The position numbers and the translations under genes are program-made. 64,000 bases of DNA from Gentiana macrophylla. Its lineage: Eukaryota; Streptophyta; Magnoliopsida; Gentianales; Gentianaceae. The notes beneath the pieces were generated by a model. That model was given only the letters and a program-made list of their open reading frames with translations. It was not told where the DNA came from and ran no database searches. Below, one piece after another: positions 46,825-58,400 of this stretch. The stretch covers positions 46,449 to 110,448 of the forward strand of contig JAOBSW010000625.1 in the NCBI GenBank assembly GCA_026214975.1. Direction: 5' to 3'. How positions within the stretch are numbered: the stretch's first letter is position 1; every line of letters begins with the position of its first letter.

Positions 46825-46866
<42 letters not shown>
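46825..46866. repeat. (AT)n microsatellite
   Basis: About 20 uninterrupted AT dinucleotides. The (Ile-Tyr)n frame read through it is an artefact. Confidence 0.9.
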
Positions 46867-46868
<2 letters not shown>

Positions 46869-47355
46869 CGAGTCACAAAAAAATGCTTTTTACAAATATT
46901 TCATTAATAAGATCTTCTATACATATTTTGAATATCCATACAAGGTAATATTTATCACTATAATAATAGACAATAAATTATTTATATGTGTATTTGTTTT
47001 TGTAAATATGTCATAATTATTTTGGTTTACAGTTACTTTATTATTGTAGCACGGTAGAGATTCTGGTACAGGTGACTATGTGTAGAGATTCTGTAAATGA
47101 TGTTGGAGTCTGTAAAGTAGAGACTTTATTCAGAGACATTGATGCAAGTGCTCTAATCTTCTTACCCCAATTTCAATCTCCTCACCCTCCCCCCCCCCCC
47201 ACCTCCATCGCTTCCGATCTCAGCTTTCGCTAAACCTTCTCGCCGTTTCTAATTCCTTCCTCAATCTAAGTTAACTTGTGGTCTGGGTCTATATAATTAG
47301 CTTATTTCGACTTTTTTGAATAATAAAAAAAGGTCAGTTTTTGGGAAATCTGATT

Positions 47356-48314
47356 ATGGCGCCGAGTACAATACAGAAAACGATTGGGGCGATGAAGGAT
47401 CAAACAACAATCGGAATTGCTAAAGTAGCGAGCAACATCGCGCCGGAGCTTAAAGTCGCCATTGTTAAAGCTACCAGCCATGACGACGACCTTGCTAGTG
47501 AAAAGTACATCCGTAAAATCCTCTATTAAACTTCAATTCACGAGGTTATGTATACGCTTGTGTTTATTCAATCTCGAAAAGGTTGGGGAAAACAAGGGAT
47601 TGGATAATGGCCCTCAAGTGTTTGATGCTTGTTCACCGCTTGCTTATTGAAGGTAATTCTGTTTTTCACCAGGAGTTAATTTATGCTACTTAGAGGGGTA
47701 CTAGGTTGCTTAATTTGTCTGATTTTTGGGACGAGGCACATTCTAGCTCTCGGGATCACTATGCTTTTGTTAGATCATTTGCTCAGTATTTGGATCGGAG
47801 GTTGGAGATGATGGTTTATGAGAATAAACAGGGAGGATCCGTTAATTCAGTATCATCACCTAGGTCGATCCGTGGGTCGGAATACGAATATGAGAGTGAA
47901 TTTAGAGAAGAACCATATGGTATGAGGAGGTCTAGATCCTCAGGGTATGTGAAGGAATCAAAAGATGAGTTAAAAGATGTGACCCCATTAAGAGAAATGA
48001 AACCTGAAAGGATTTTTGGGAAGATGGGTCATTTATAGAGGCTTATGGACAAGTTCTTGTTATGTCGCCCGAGGGGATTAGCTAAGAACGAGAAGATGGT
48101 TTTGGTTGCATTGTACCATTTGATTAAGGAAAGTTTCAAGCTTTATGGTGATATATGCGATGTTCGTGGTCGTTTAAAATGGACATCTCATGCCGAAGTT
48201 CCAATGTGCTTGTTAACGAGTTTGAAGAAAATTGTATTTAATGGTTATCATGGTAATGTTGAAGACGAGCATGGAATGATACGTTATATGTTACCATATG
48301 GAAGTGTTCTTTAA
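47356..48314 (+). pseudogene. ANTH-domain clathrin assembly protein (AP180/CALM family) pseudogene, copy A
   Basis: Starts MAPSTIQKTIGAMKDQTTIG and covers the ANTH domain: VAIVKATSHDDDLASEKYIR, ISKRLGKT, LKCLMLVHRLLIEG, FVRSFAQYLDRRLEMMVYE, MDKFLLCRPRGLAKNEKMVL and ALYHLIKESFKLYGDICDV. In the intact family this domain binds phosphoinositides and recruits clathrin to endocytic membranes. Lesions: about 5 extra bases after KIL (47520) shift the frame; TAG near 47694 replaces the Arg of ATRRGT; TAG near 48036 replaces Gln in HLQRL. After GDICDV (about 48165) the sequence departs from the family, so the rest of the ANTH domain and the clathrin-binding tail are missing. Confidence 0.85.
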
Positions 48315-49258
48315 GTTATGCAGATAACTTGTGTTTGAAGCATGAACGGCTCAATGTTTAAGTCTGTTCAAAAGATAGGTGAGTACCCAAGAAAGTCTTT
48401 TTTTTGTGTAGTCAAATTCTTTGGGTTGACATCAAACAACAATGTGGAGGTGTGCTTTACCGCTCGGCCATTGACATGAAGAAGATTTCCAAGATTTTCC
48501 TTTGATCTAAGCAAGAAATGACAAGGCTAGCTGAAAATATCTCGTCAATGATAGCCACAAATTGTTTTTAAGTGTGTTTTAAAAGGCATATATCGATGAT
48601 TATTGATTTGTTTGGAAGTGTTTCTGAACTATTGATTACATGAACAGGAAACTTTGTATTTTTTTTTAGTATGCGGCATCAAATAATGTATTGTGCAAAG
48701 ATGTTTGTGTGATAAGAAAACTTGCATATCGACATGTTGAAGGTGTTCTATATTTGAAGTAAAGGTATCTATTGATGAAGAAATGTTGTTTAAGAAAAAT
48801 GAGAATTGGCATCAAATCTTTCCTTGTTTTGTCTTTGTGACCATGTATTTTTTTTGGATAGGTAAATTCATTATCTCATATGATTTTTCTTGTATATTTT
48901 GAATAAACTTGCATTGCTTAAATGCTTACCCAAGAAAAGAAGACATGGATGGATTGTTCTATTGATGATAGTATTCCTTCAAATTGCAGCTGCTCTTAAA
49001 ATTAACTAAGGACATAGTCGAGACATACAAGTTGTGCAACCCTCAGTTCCAATATTCACATACTTTTAACCCAAAGAGGTTTCTGACCACGCCGTCAATT
49101 GGCGTTTCGAATGATGGCCATGATAATGCAAATTCAGTGACATCGATGTCACTGCATTTACAATTAGATAATTGATGCAGTGACATTGATGTCATTGCAT
49201 ATACAAATTGATACAAAAATTTGGCAACTTTGTAAAATAAGTGTAGTGTCATTCACAT
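48315..49258. other. 3' part of duplication unit A, non-coding
   Basis: Matches 61617-62447 and 63068-63173 of unit B. No domain seen in the short frames (48984-49175 plus, 49043-49252 minus). A short phrase, TGCAGTGACATTGATGTCA, recurs near 49166 and 49178 in slightly different forms. Confidence 0.5.
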
Positions 49259-49393
49259 TAGGGGTGTAATCGGGTCGATACTCCTTAGGGCTCGAGCTCG
49301 AGCTCGACTAAAAACATTCGAGCTCAATCGAGCCATAAAAAGGCAAGATCGAACTTGACTCGCTAAGTACTCAATATAGCTTGACTCGGCTCG
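49259..49393. repeat. GC-skewed repeat, possible DNA-transposon end, copy A
   Basis: AGGGGTGTAATCGGGTCGAT, followed by alternating GAGCTCGAGCTCGA blocks. Same sequence at 63174-63308. Sequences of this type are common at ends of plant hAT-like elements, but no partner end is seen here. Confidence 0.4.
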
Positions 49394-49723
49394 TGTTACA
49401 GTATATAGGCTGAAAGGAATGCTGAGTGCACAAGCTGCTAATGATATGAAGACACCAACAGCCTGCTGACAGTATGAAAGCCTCAGCAGCCTACGGATAG
49501 TCAGTAGCCTGCTGATCACTTGCAATACGATGTAAACTAGAAATCGGTTATTCTGTTATAGTTTGTTTTAACCGTTTGCAACTTACTTCTGACTGATTCA
49601 TGAGGTGTATGGAGCTATAAATACCCCATGATCATCTGCATTGTAATCAACTTGTAACTTTTACTTGATCAATAATAATTCCGCATTTTATTTTGTTTGT
49701 TTGTAATTCTACAAACTTCATCA
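49394..49723 (+). repeat. Copia LTR, copy A
   Basis: About 330 bp, TGTTACAGTATATAGG...ACTTCATCA, containing CTATAAATACCCC (a TATA box near 49615). Followed by a degenerate primer site TAGTATCGAGC at 49724 where copy B has TGGTATCAGAGC. The left boundary is inferred from the TG dinucleotide. Confidence 0.5.
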
Positions 49724-49920
49724 TAGTATCGAGCGTAAATTTGAGAATTTCTAAAAGCTTTCCTGTGTTTTTTGAAGAAACTAGAGAGTGTTCTTCATCT
49801 TTTCCTGAGTTTTTAGTTTCTTGAGAGTAAACTGTTATCCTTTTCCTGTTATTGATTAGTTCTTGATCGTTTTTCCACTATCATTGATTTGAGAATCAAT
49901 TCTGAAGTTTTTTGATAGCC

Positions 49921-50815
49921 ATGGCAGCTAAGAAACAAGAAATAAGTCCCTCTAGTCCATTCTATGTTCATCCCAACGAAAATCCTTCTCTAGTTCTTGT
50001 TCAGTCATTGATGAATGGCAATGACTATAATCCCTGGAAAATGTCCATGGAGATGGTGTTGATCACCAAGAATAAAATTGGCTTCGTAGACGGCACAATT
50101 AAAAGGCCAAAAGCAGATTCAGCAGACTTCCATGCTTGGAGGCAATGTGATACAATGGTGAGATCATCGATCTTGAATTCTATTGAGAACACCATTGCAC
50201 AAAGTTTGATGTACTTCAAGAATGCATTTGCAGTTTGGAAGAATCTTGCAGCAAGGTTTTCGAATGTTGACGCATTAAGACTTTCAAATCTTCTTGAAGA
50301 AATGCATCTACTGAAATAGGGCACATATTCTGTCAATCAATATTTCACAAAATTGATGATTTTTTGGGAAGAAATCAATACCATCAGTCATGTAACAGTC
50401 TATTCATGTGATCCTTAATGTCACGGCAATGCAATAAGCAATCTGATGGATCATATGAAGGCTGAACATGTCATGAAATTCCTTAAAGGATTAAGGGATG
50501 AATTCGAACCAATGGTCTCATAGGCAATGTTGATGGTGCCCTTTCCAGAAATTCATGATGCCTTTGCAATGGCAATCAAGTTTGAGAGACAGAAGTCATA
50601 TGTGGTTGATATGCCGCGGCCGAACACGGTCAACCGGACCACCATTAGACTCACCGCAACGGTCTCTTCTCAGCCTCTAACCTCCATCGCCACCAACCCA
50701 TTTGGAAGTAAGTCGATCGGGTCATCGAGCTCCCCACGATCACATCCGCCTTCAGGATGGGGGCCAAACGCGCCACCCCAGTCCGCTATACCGGGCAACG
50801 CCCTCTACATATAGG
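49921..50815 (+). pseudogene. Copia gag pseudogene, copy A
   Basis: Begins MAAKKQEISPSSPFYVHPNE and carries the Copia gag N-terminal pattern: NYNPWKMSM-type, FVDGTIKRP, WRQCDTMVRSSILNSI and AVWKNLAARFS. Stops interrupt it near 50318, 50418 and 50523. The last piece (50527-50814) has a Pro/Ser-rich linker. It ends before the zinc knuckle, at the unit A/B junction. No pol is attached. Confidence 0.75.
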
Positions 50816-50854
50816 CGAGCACGCTTCATACTTAGCATTTAGCTTCGATATTTG

Positions 50855-50970
50855 TTTATAATAATTAGTTTCGATATTTAATTAGACACTTAGAACATAA
50901 TTAAGATATTTGATTATAAGAACACATTTTTTCCAACTTTAAATTACCCCTCTATTACAATCTCTTATCT
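50855..50970. repeat. dispersed ~125 bp repeat, copy 2
   Basis: GATATTTGTTTATAATAATTAG through TTCCAACTTTAAATTACCCC; partner of 40850-40975. It sits exactly between duplication units A and B. Confidence 0.65.
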
Positions 50971-51162
50971 TCTTACCCTAATTTCAATCTTCTCACCCCC
51001 CCACCTCCATCGCTTCCGATCTCAGCTTTCGCTAAACCTTCTCGCCGTTTCTAATTCCTTCCTCGATCTAAGTTAACTTGCTTGTGGCCTGGGTCTATAT
51101 AATTAGCTTATTTCGATCTTTTTTGAATAATTAAAAAAGGTCGGTTTTTGGGAAATCTGATT

Positions 51163-51762
51163 ATGGCGCCCAGTACAATACAGAAAACGATTGGGGCGAT
51201 GAAGGACCAGACAACAATCGGAATTGCTAAAGTAGCGAGCAACATCGCGACGGAGCTTAAAGTTGCCATTGTTAAAGCTACCAGCCATGACGACGACCTT
51301 GCTAGTGAAAAGTAAATCCGTAAAATCCTCTATTTAACTTCAATTCACGAGGTTATGTATACGCTTGTGTTTATTCAATCTCGAAAAGGTTGGGGAAAAC
51401 AAAGGATTGGATAGTGGCCCTCAAGTGTTTGATGCTTGTTCACCGCTTGCTTATTGAAGGTAATTCTGTTTTTCACCAGGAGTTAATTTATGCTACTTGG
51501 AGGGGTACTAGGTTGCTTAATTTGTCTGATTTTTGGGACGAGGCACATTCTAGCTCTCGGGATCACTCTGCTTTTGTTAGATCATTTGCTCAGTATTTGG
51601 ATCGGAGGTTGGAGATGATGGTTTATGAGAATCAACAGGTGAGGATCCGTTAATTCAGTATCATCACCTAGGTCGAACCGTGGGTCGGAATACGAATACG
51701 AGAGTGAATTTAGAGAAGAACCATATGGTATGAGGAGGTCTAGATCCTCAGGGGATGTGAAG
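51163..51762 (+). pseudogene. ANTH-domain clathrin assembly pseudogene, copy B, 5' part
   Basis: Parallel to copy A from the ATG to the Ser-rich linker. It shares the frameshift after KIL but has its own stop: TAA at the Tyr of SEKYIR, near 51314. It retains Trp where copy A has TAG (YATWRGT). The frame 51390-51653 holds the best ANTH stretch, TKDWIVALKCLMLVHRLLIE. A further frameshift follows ENQQV. The gene is cut at 51762 by the Copia element and resumes at 61309. Confidence 0.85.
51758..51762. repeat. left target site duplication TGAAG
   Basis: TGAAG before the 5' LTR; TGGAG at 61309-61313 after the 3' LTR (one mismatch). Confidence 0.65.
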
Positions 51763-51993
51763 TGTTAAGATATGAAGTGATGATGTGGCCTAATCTAGTC
51801 CTTACATGTAGTATGTGATCCAATGGTTTATATTATGTTGTTATCTTAATCCATATCTATTAGTTAGATATGGTCTGCCAAGTTTGTTAGAGACTGGATA
51901 TATATGTTCTTATGCCTGTAATCAGAATCTTGATGAAATGAATACACAAAGGATGCTATTGTTTCATCGTCTTCTTTATTTGTTTTCTTAACT
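51763..51993 (+). repeat. 5' LTR of the Copia element
   Basis: 231 bp; nearly identical to 61078-61308 (only a handful of substitutions). Confidence 0.85.
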
Positions 51994-52005
51994 TGGTATC
52001 AGAGC
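51994..52005 (+). other. primer binding site, Met-tRNA type (Copia)
   Basis: TGGTATCAGAGC directly after the 5' LTR. Confidence 0.85.
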
Positions 52006-52174
52006 TTGGTTCTAATGGCGCCGGCGCGTGCTGTGCCTGCAGTCGCGCAACTCACGGTGGCCACCACTGTAAGTCCAAATTGCTCGTCGTAAGTTCAAGA
52101 CCGGTGATGAATCTAACTAGTTCCATTCGGTTGCCGTAAATACTGACACCGGTGACGATGCAACAAGTCTATCC

Positions 52175-53200
52175 ATGGCCATTCCCACTTTGCCATGGTC
52201 ATCGCCCTTGTTTCCTCGGTTTACCTCTTTCACTACCGGAGGTCCTTACTCCAGCTTCATTCCCACCGGAGCTTCTACTTTTCCGATCATCAGTCCCACC
52301 TTGACATCTGGTCATCTTCCATCCCCCAGTCTTATTTCTAGTACCACAGCTGATTCTACATCTCTCCTTCGCTCCAATTGCACTGTCAAGCTCAATCGAG
52401 AGAATTACCTTCTCTGGAAATACACCATACTTCCAATTGTCAAGGGGTACAAGCTGGAAGGATTTCTCTTTGGGACTGTTCCTAGACCCAGCTCTCTTTC
52501 TATTGGAACGAATCTACATTTAGCTGCAGCTGTTGAACAATAGGATTCAACGGATTCGTTGCTCATGGGTTGGCTTCTCAGTTCTATGACCGAACAGGCT
52601 TTGACTGAGGTAATAGGTTGTTCAACATTTTATGAAATCTAGAATACTCTTGAAAGCTTGTTTAATTCTCATTTTGAAGCTCGAATGTTAGAATATAAGA
52701 CTGCCCTTACTAAAACAGAAAAAGGGAATATATCTATGAGTGACTATTTAGCCTTGATGAAGTCTTATTCTGACAAGTTATTGGCAGCTGGTTATCCCAT
52801 TTCTAAGTCTGAACTTATTTTAGCAGTTCTTGGTGGATTAGATAGGGATTATGAATCTGCAATTGTCAACATTATGCTTAGAGTTAGATCCATGAGTTGG
52901 CAAGAAGTTCAATCTCAACTTACTCATGAAAGGTGATAGCAAGGTTTAATCCAGGTGCTCTAGGATCAAATTCCTCTGCAAATCTTGCTTAGATATATAA
53001 CAGGGGGTCTAATTACTCTGATCCTAGACCTCAGTTTCAGAATTCCAACAGAGGTAGGGGCAGTAGTAGAGGAGGAATATCAAGAGGAGGAAGAGGTGGT
53101 AGGTCAAATTCCAATAGTGGCAGTGTCTGCCAGCTTTGTAGCAAGAAGGGTCACAATGTGCTTGAGTGTTGGCACAGGTTTGATGTGAATTTCACAGGTT
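52175..53200 (+). pseudogene. Copia gag
   Basis: Pro/Ser/Thr-rich N-terminus, then the gag core: VKLNRENYLLWKYTILPIVK, LEGFLFGTVPRP, ISMSDYLALMKSYSDKLLAA, ILAVLGGLDRDYESAIVNIM. A CCHC zinc knuckle (CQLCSKKGHNVLECW) lies near 53131-53175. In-frame stops near 52541 and 52640 and a frameshift before the knuckle break it. Confidence 0.85.
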
Positions 53201-55463
53201 CCAGCAGCAATCAGAGTAATGCCCGGCCCTCAAATAATCAAGGCAGTCCTAGACCTGCTGCATACTTGGCTTCACCTCAATCTGTTGCTGATTCTTCCTG
53301 GTATATGGATAGTGGGGCTACAAATCATATCACTGGGGACATAAACAATCTGCACCTTGGTTCTGGATACACTGGTTTTGACACACTTGGAGTAGGTAAT
53401 GGTGAGCAACTCAACATCCTTTATATTGGTCAAGCTAATATCTCTACCACACACTCTTAAATCAATGCTTCATGTTCCTGCTATTACTAAAAACTTGCTT
53501 AGTGTTTCTAGACTTGCTAGTGATAATGATGTAATTATTGAATTCTCTGACTCCTCTTGTGTTGTTAAGTCCAAGATAACAGGGATGCCTCTTCTCAAAG
53601 GAACAATGGAGGATGGTCTGTACAAGATGGGCAATCAAGTTGAGCATGTCATGAGCTCCCCTTAATCCAAGTATCAATCTCATGTCAAGTCTGTCTTTCT
53701 TACTGAGTCTAGCAAAGTTCAGTCTGTCAATTTCAATAAAGATCCTAATTTATGGCATAGGAGACTAGGTCATCATTCTCAAAGGATTTTGAGTCAAATT
53801 CTGGAAAGTTGTAATGTCACTCTTAATGGAAAACTTTTGTTTTGTGAATCATGCCGATTTGGCAAGTCTCATCTTTGTACCATATGTGCTTTTCGATTCT
53901 CATGCTAGCCATTTATTTGATCTTGTTCATACTTGATGTTTGGGGGCTGCTTGATTAAGTCTTGGTGGTTATTCATACTATGTGCATTTTGTGGATGATC
54001 ATACTAGATATACATGGCTATTTCCTCGAAACAAAAATCGAAATCCAGTAATATCATCAAACAATTCCAGAAGATGGTTGAGACTTAGTTCTCTACAACC
54101 ATCAAGTGTATTCAATTTGATTGGGGGGGGGGGAGAGTATAGATGTATTGAGTCTTATTTAAAGGACAAGGGATTCTCTTTAGGCATCATTGCCCTCATG
54201 CTCATGGTCAACATGGCAGGGCTGAAAAAAAACATAGGCATGTAGTTGAACTTGGTCTCACATTGTTGGCTCAAGCTTCAATGCCCTTGAGTTTTTGGTG
54301 GCACAGCTTCCAACAGGCTGTTTTCATAATAAATGGCCTACCAACTCCTGTTTTGCATCATCAGTCCCCTTATGAATGTTTGTTTCACTCTAAACCTAAT
54401 TATAAACAGTTTAAAGTTTTTGGCTGTGCTTGCTATCCTCACTTAAGACCTTTTCAAACCACCAAATTTCAGTTTCACTCTACCAGATGTGTTAACCTTG
54501 GCCTCAGTACTGTCCATAAAGGGTACTTGTGTCTTGATGTCAGTGGCAGGATATATATTACTAGAGATGTTGTTTTTGATGAGTCCACTTTTCCTTTTGC
54601 TGAAAACTTTTCTCAAGGTCCTCATAGGTCTGTCCATATAGTTGATCACATCATCAATGAGTCTGATTCTTTGTTTGTTATGCCCTTCAAATCTCTTACT
54701 GCTGACATGTCTCATGATCCTGCTCCAAGTACAGACACTCCAGCTGTTTCTTCAGGTATGTCCTGCACTCCAATACATTCCTCTGCTGTGCATTCGCCTA
54801 CATCCATGCATACACTGGCTCTACCAGACTCACCACACTGTCTATATAATAATTCTGATGCTCCTAGCCCCTTGGTCACTACACCTCATTCCACACATTC
54901 TCCTGGAGCTATGCCCTCTTTGGATCATGTTAATCCTCCTATTGTGTCTAGCCCTATTGTGTCTGATTCTGTTGTGTCCACCTCACCATCTCCTAGTTCT
55001 ACTCTCTCCACCTATACATACTATTCCTGTCCTCCAAAACCAGCATCCTATGATCACTAGAGCAAAAAAGGGCATCTTCAAGCCTAAAGCTTTTTCACCA
55101 ATTGCTTGCCTTATCGAGCCTACAAATGTGTCGGAAGCTATGTCATGACCGAGTGGCATGATGCTATGGAGGAGGAATACAGGGCACTAATGAAGAATAA
55201 CACTTGGGTGTTGGTCCCACTCTCTGCCAGTCATACAGTAGTAGGAAGCAGGTGGGTATTCAAACTCAAGTTGAAACCAGATGGATTTGTTCTTATGCAT
55301 AAAGCTAGAATGGTTGCTAAGGGTTTCAGTCAAACTTATGGGGTTGATTTTACAGAGACCTTCAGTCCTGTGGCTAAAGCTCCCACCATCAGGATTGTTC
55401 TTGCCCTAGCTGTTACTTACAATTGGCCCATCAATCAGGTGGATATCAATAATGCCTTCCTCA
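53200..55463 (+). pseudogene. Copia pol, 5' part: protease, integrase, start of reverse transcriptase
   Basis: Protease: WYMDSGATNHITGD near 53300. Pre-integrase zinc finger: LWHRRLGHHSQRILSQIL...CESCRFGKSH at 53750-53875. Integrase core: YYVHFVDDHTRYTWLF at 53970, then in shifted frames GGEYR near 54135 and a HGQHGRAE-type motif near 54205. C-terminal integrase: VFGCACYPHLRP and GRIYITRDVVFDESTFPF. Reverse transcriptase begins EWHDAMEEEYRALMKNNTWV, GSRWVFKLK, KARMVAKGFSQTYGVDFTET and ends at the CACTA insertion just after QVDINNAFLNA. Multiple frameshifts. Confidence 0.85.
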
Positions 55464-55466
55464 ATG
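55464..55466. repeat. CACTA target site duplication ATG (left)
   Basis: ATG on both sides (55464-55466 and 59888-59890), the 3 bp TSD expected of CACTA elements. Confidence 0.8.
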
Positions 55467-55729
55467 CACTACTACAAAAAACGTCTATTAGGACATTAAA
55501 TTTAGGGCATTTATTAGAAAATGCCCTTTCAGATTCGTAAAGGGGCGCTTGACATTCTGGGTGCGTTTTGCTACAGTAATAAGTTGTTTTATTATTATTA
55601 TTTTTATAAAAAAATGGATGAAAGGGCGTTTTGAAACGTGGCAATAAAAAATGGAAAAGCGGGTAAAACTTCCGCCTTTCATTCCAAAATTTTCATTCCA
55701 ATCAATTAACCCGCCTCAGCTAGGGCAAT

Positions 55730-55906
55730 AACCATTTCCACCCTTTTCTCCTCCGCCTCCATCTTCAACCTCTATCATTCTCACAATCCCTCTGCACTCT
55801 ATACACACAATATTTAAGGAAGAAATTTGTTCACTACACTAAAGCAAGATCTAACATTGAAACAAGAAAAAGAGAAGAAGGTAAAAATTCTAGAAGCGGC
55901 GACGAG
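55730..55906 (+). promoter_or_regulatory. captured promoter/5' leader of the stress-protein exon
   Basis: CT-rich leader, then ACTCTATACACACAATATTT and a purine-rich stretch leading directly to the ATG at 55907. It looks like an original plant 5' region carried along with the exon. Confidence 0.35.
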
Positions 55907-56075
55907 ATGGGCAAAGACACGAAAATAGGGGTGGCGATGGATTTTCGAGAGACTAGTAAGATGGCGTTGAATCGGGCTATGGACAACTTGGCTGATAAGG
56001 GTGATATCTTCTCTATTATCCATATCATTAACCATTCCGACGTTCGGAAGTTGCTTTGGTCCAAATCCGGCTCTC
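55907..56075 (+). pseudogene. universal stress protein (USP) first exon, captured in CACTA
   Basis: MGKDTKIGVAMDFRETSKMA, then LNRAMDNLADKGDIFSIIHI, then INHSDVRKLLWSKSGS. The VxMDFSxxSKxALxWAxDNL pattern, a beta strand ending in IIHI and the short loop are the N-terminal part of the USP fold, which in the full protein binds ATP. A donor (GTATGC) follows at 56076. The remaining USP exons, with the G-x2-G-x9-G-S/T ATP motif, are not found downstream, so only a fragment was carried. Confidence 0.75.
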
Positions 56076-56559
56076 GTATGCTTCTTTCTCTCTCTCTGTT
56101 TTTTTTTTAAGTTCGAAATATTGATGAAAAAGTTACTTGCTGAACTGGTAATTTTTTAGTAGGATCCGATTAAATTTTGACAGATGAAATGATAAAGTTA
56201 CATAACTTCATTACAACCATTGTTATAGATACTTGTAAATTATTGACAAAGATTGATAAATAGATTGATATGAATTGTACACATTAATCGACGGTTATGC
56301 ATATTTTGGTACTTGCATATATTCTGTGCTTTTGGTGAATTTATGTAGTGACTCGATTTATTTAAAAAGAAAACTAATTTTAAGGTGTCCATCATATTTG
56401 TGTCTCGATTCCATTGCCGGTTTGCTATGTGTCGTGATGGCCAACCCCGCTTCAATTCTGTCCTGATTTCATATGTCACTCTGTGATTATAAGTTTGATT
56501 TTGAATGATAATTTAGAAGTACTGTTGTCAAAATAAGATTTTTAATTGACTCCGATGAA

Positions 56560-58400
56560 CCCATTTTCTTGATTGCAGGTTATAGCTTTGATTGAAGAGC
56601 TTTGCAAGCGCCAAACAAAATGAGAAGTGTGCGTGGTATCGGACTGGTTCAGTATCATAGTTTTTATCGTGCTGGTGGATTCTCTGATGTGTAGATCCCT
56701 TGTTCATACTCGTTATAGATCAAATTTTAAGTTGCAACAGCATATTGGTGAATGGCGATGCTATAGAGATTTGTCATCATGAGTGAAATTCTGCTGGAAA
56801 GTAAACAAAACTTAAATTTGTGAAGGCTAAAGCTTCCATAGAGAGGTTCTCTTTTGATTAAAAGGCATGTGATGGCTTATCCTGTTGCACATATGTGTAT
56901 GATGCGTATATGTATTTGTACGTGATGTGTATGTATGCGTATATGTACGTGTACTTGTATATGTTTAAATGAAGTATTTATAAGTACATATTAACTTGAA
57001 AAACATTTTGGACCACATAGCCTGTTTATTTTCAAACTTTGTCCATCTCGGTGTTCTCGTTGATTATCTTGCCTCTTTGTCAGGATTTGTGAGAGGAATA
57101 GATGGTCCTAATGGAAAGATCTATATAATCACCCTTGTTCTAGTTAACTCTTTGCAAAAGGTTGATCTTTTAGTGCAAGGTTTTATCCAAATGCCTACAT
57201 GCTTATTACAGGTAAAAATGTCTCTTTTTCTTGGTACTTTTTCCCCTTTACATCCCCACCCCTAAAATTCAATTATTGTTTTAATCTGTTCTTTGTATGT
57301 GTGTGTTTTGTTTTCCAGATGCAGGGGTGCATATCATCTCACATGTCCCAGAACGTTTTTTTGACTGTAGGCTAAGAGATTGATCATGGTTTCATTACAA
57401 GTTTTTTATTTTTATTGATTTTTGAACCTGCCTTGCCTAGTTATTTGTGTCTAGCTGGAAAGCATCCTGGTTGTGACAATTCATACTTCGGGCGCAGAGA
57501 ATTTTCTTTTACATTGCAGAGTGACATATATTTGCGGTTTCAGTCGTTTAACACTGCATTTAAACTTGAGCATGCCATTAGGGACAAATGACCAATCAAG
57601 ATTGATATTGGACTGTTCTGATGTTGATGTTAGATTCCTTACTTGAATTTTTGTTAAGCCATTTGTTGAATTATCCTTTCTGCGCTTGATACATTACATA
57701 AGTACTATGTTTGCTTTGTAAGAATTGGAGAATCTTAGTGTCATGGCATATATTTTTCCAAGTTATATGGTGTTCAATGAGCATTCAGTTAGCTACATCC
57801 CTAATTTTCAAGTATAATTGTATTTATGTCCGTTGATTTTGCAGCCATCGAAGAGGCATGCTTATGCACAATCTTGTGACAATTTTTTCACACAGCTGAA
57901 AGGGAGCTTATTTTTTATAGTGTAAGATGGTGAACTCTAAAAAACACTTAATAGGTTTGTTTATGACAGTTAATGAAACATTATTTTGATTCTATGACAG
58001 GACATATTCGACTATGATGATGATGCCAGATATTGTTGCCCGGCTGTTGATGTTAATTTGCTTGAATTGCTGGCCCTTGATGACCATTATTGTTTAAGTT
58101 ATTGATACTTCTTCTCTTCGAGGTAACAGAAGAGTTGCTTTGCTGTATTTGGAGCCTTATACAATTATCATTTTGAGTTGGTGACCAAGATTGTATGAGC
58201 AAAAGCTTGACTTGGGGCTTTTCTCTCTTGCGCTACTTTTTTCCATTTAATCTCATACCTTTTATAGTTAACCTGTGTTTTTAATCTGATAGGCTTACAA
58301 TGGGTTTGCACAAGGATGTGGCACTTTGTATGGATCACTGTCAAGATGCAAAGTTAACAACTGATAATAGTTGGTTCAAACATATAGTCCTTACCTGGGG
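56560..58400 (+). other. further exon-like blocks inside CACTA, origin unassigned
   Basis: Short open blocks bordered by splice-like sites. After GATTGCAG at 56578: VIALIEELCKRQTK and a stop. After TTTGCAG at 57844: PSKRHAYAQSCDNFFTQLKG. After TATGACAG at 58001: DIFDYDDDARYCCPAVDVNL. They look like pieces of one or more captured host genes rather than transposase. I do not recognise the gene. Confidence 0.3.

Larger units (their letters stand above)
47140..50830 (+). repeat. tandem segmental duplication, unit A
   Basis: Comprises a leader (47150-47355), an ANTH pseudogene, its 3' region, a repeat starting AGGGGTGTAATCGGG and a Copia LTR-gag remnant. The same series recurs in order from about 50940 to the window end, interrupted there by the Copia and MULE insertions. 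The unit is about 3.7-3.8 kb. Confidence 0.8.

Noticed and set aside
46616..46876. 86-codon ORF with an Ile-Tyr repeat
   Set aside because: Produced by the (AT)n microsatellite.
54642..55148. 168-codon Leu-rich ORF
   Set aside because: Alternative frame of the Copia integrase-to-RT linker; the real frame (54263-55060) carries the integrase C-terminal motifs.
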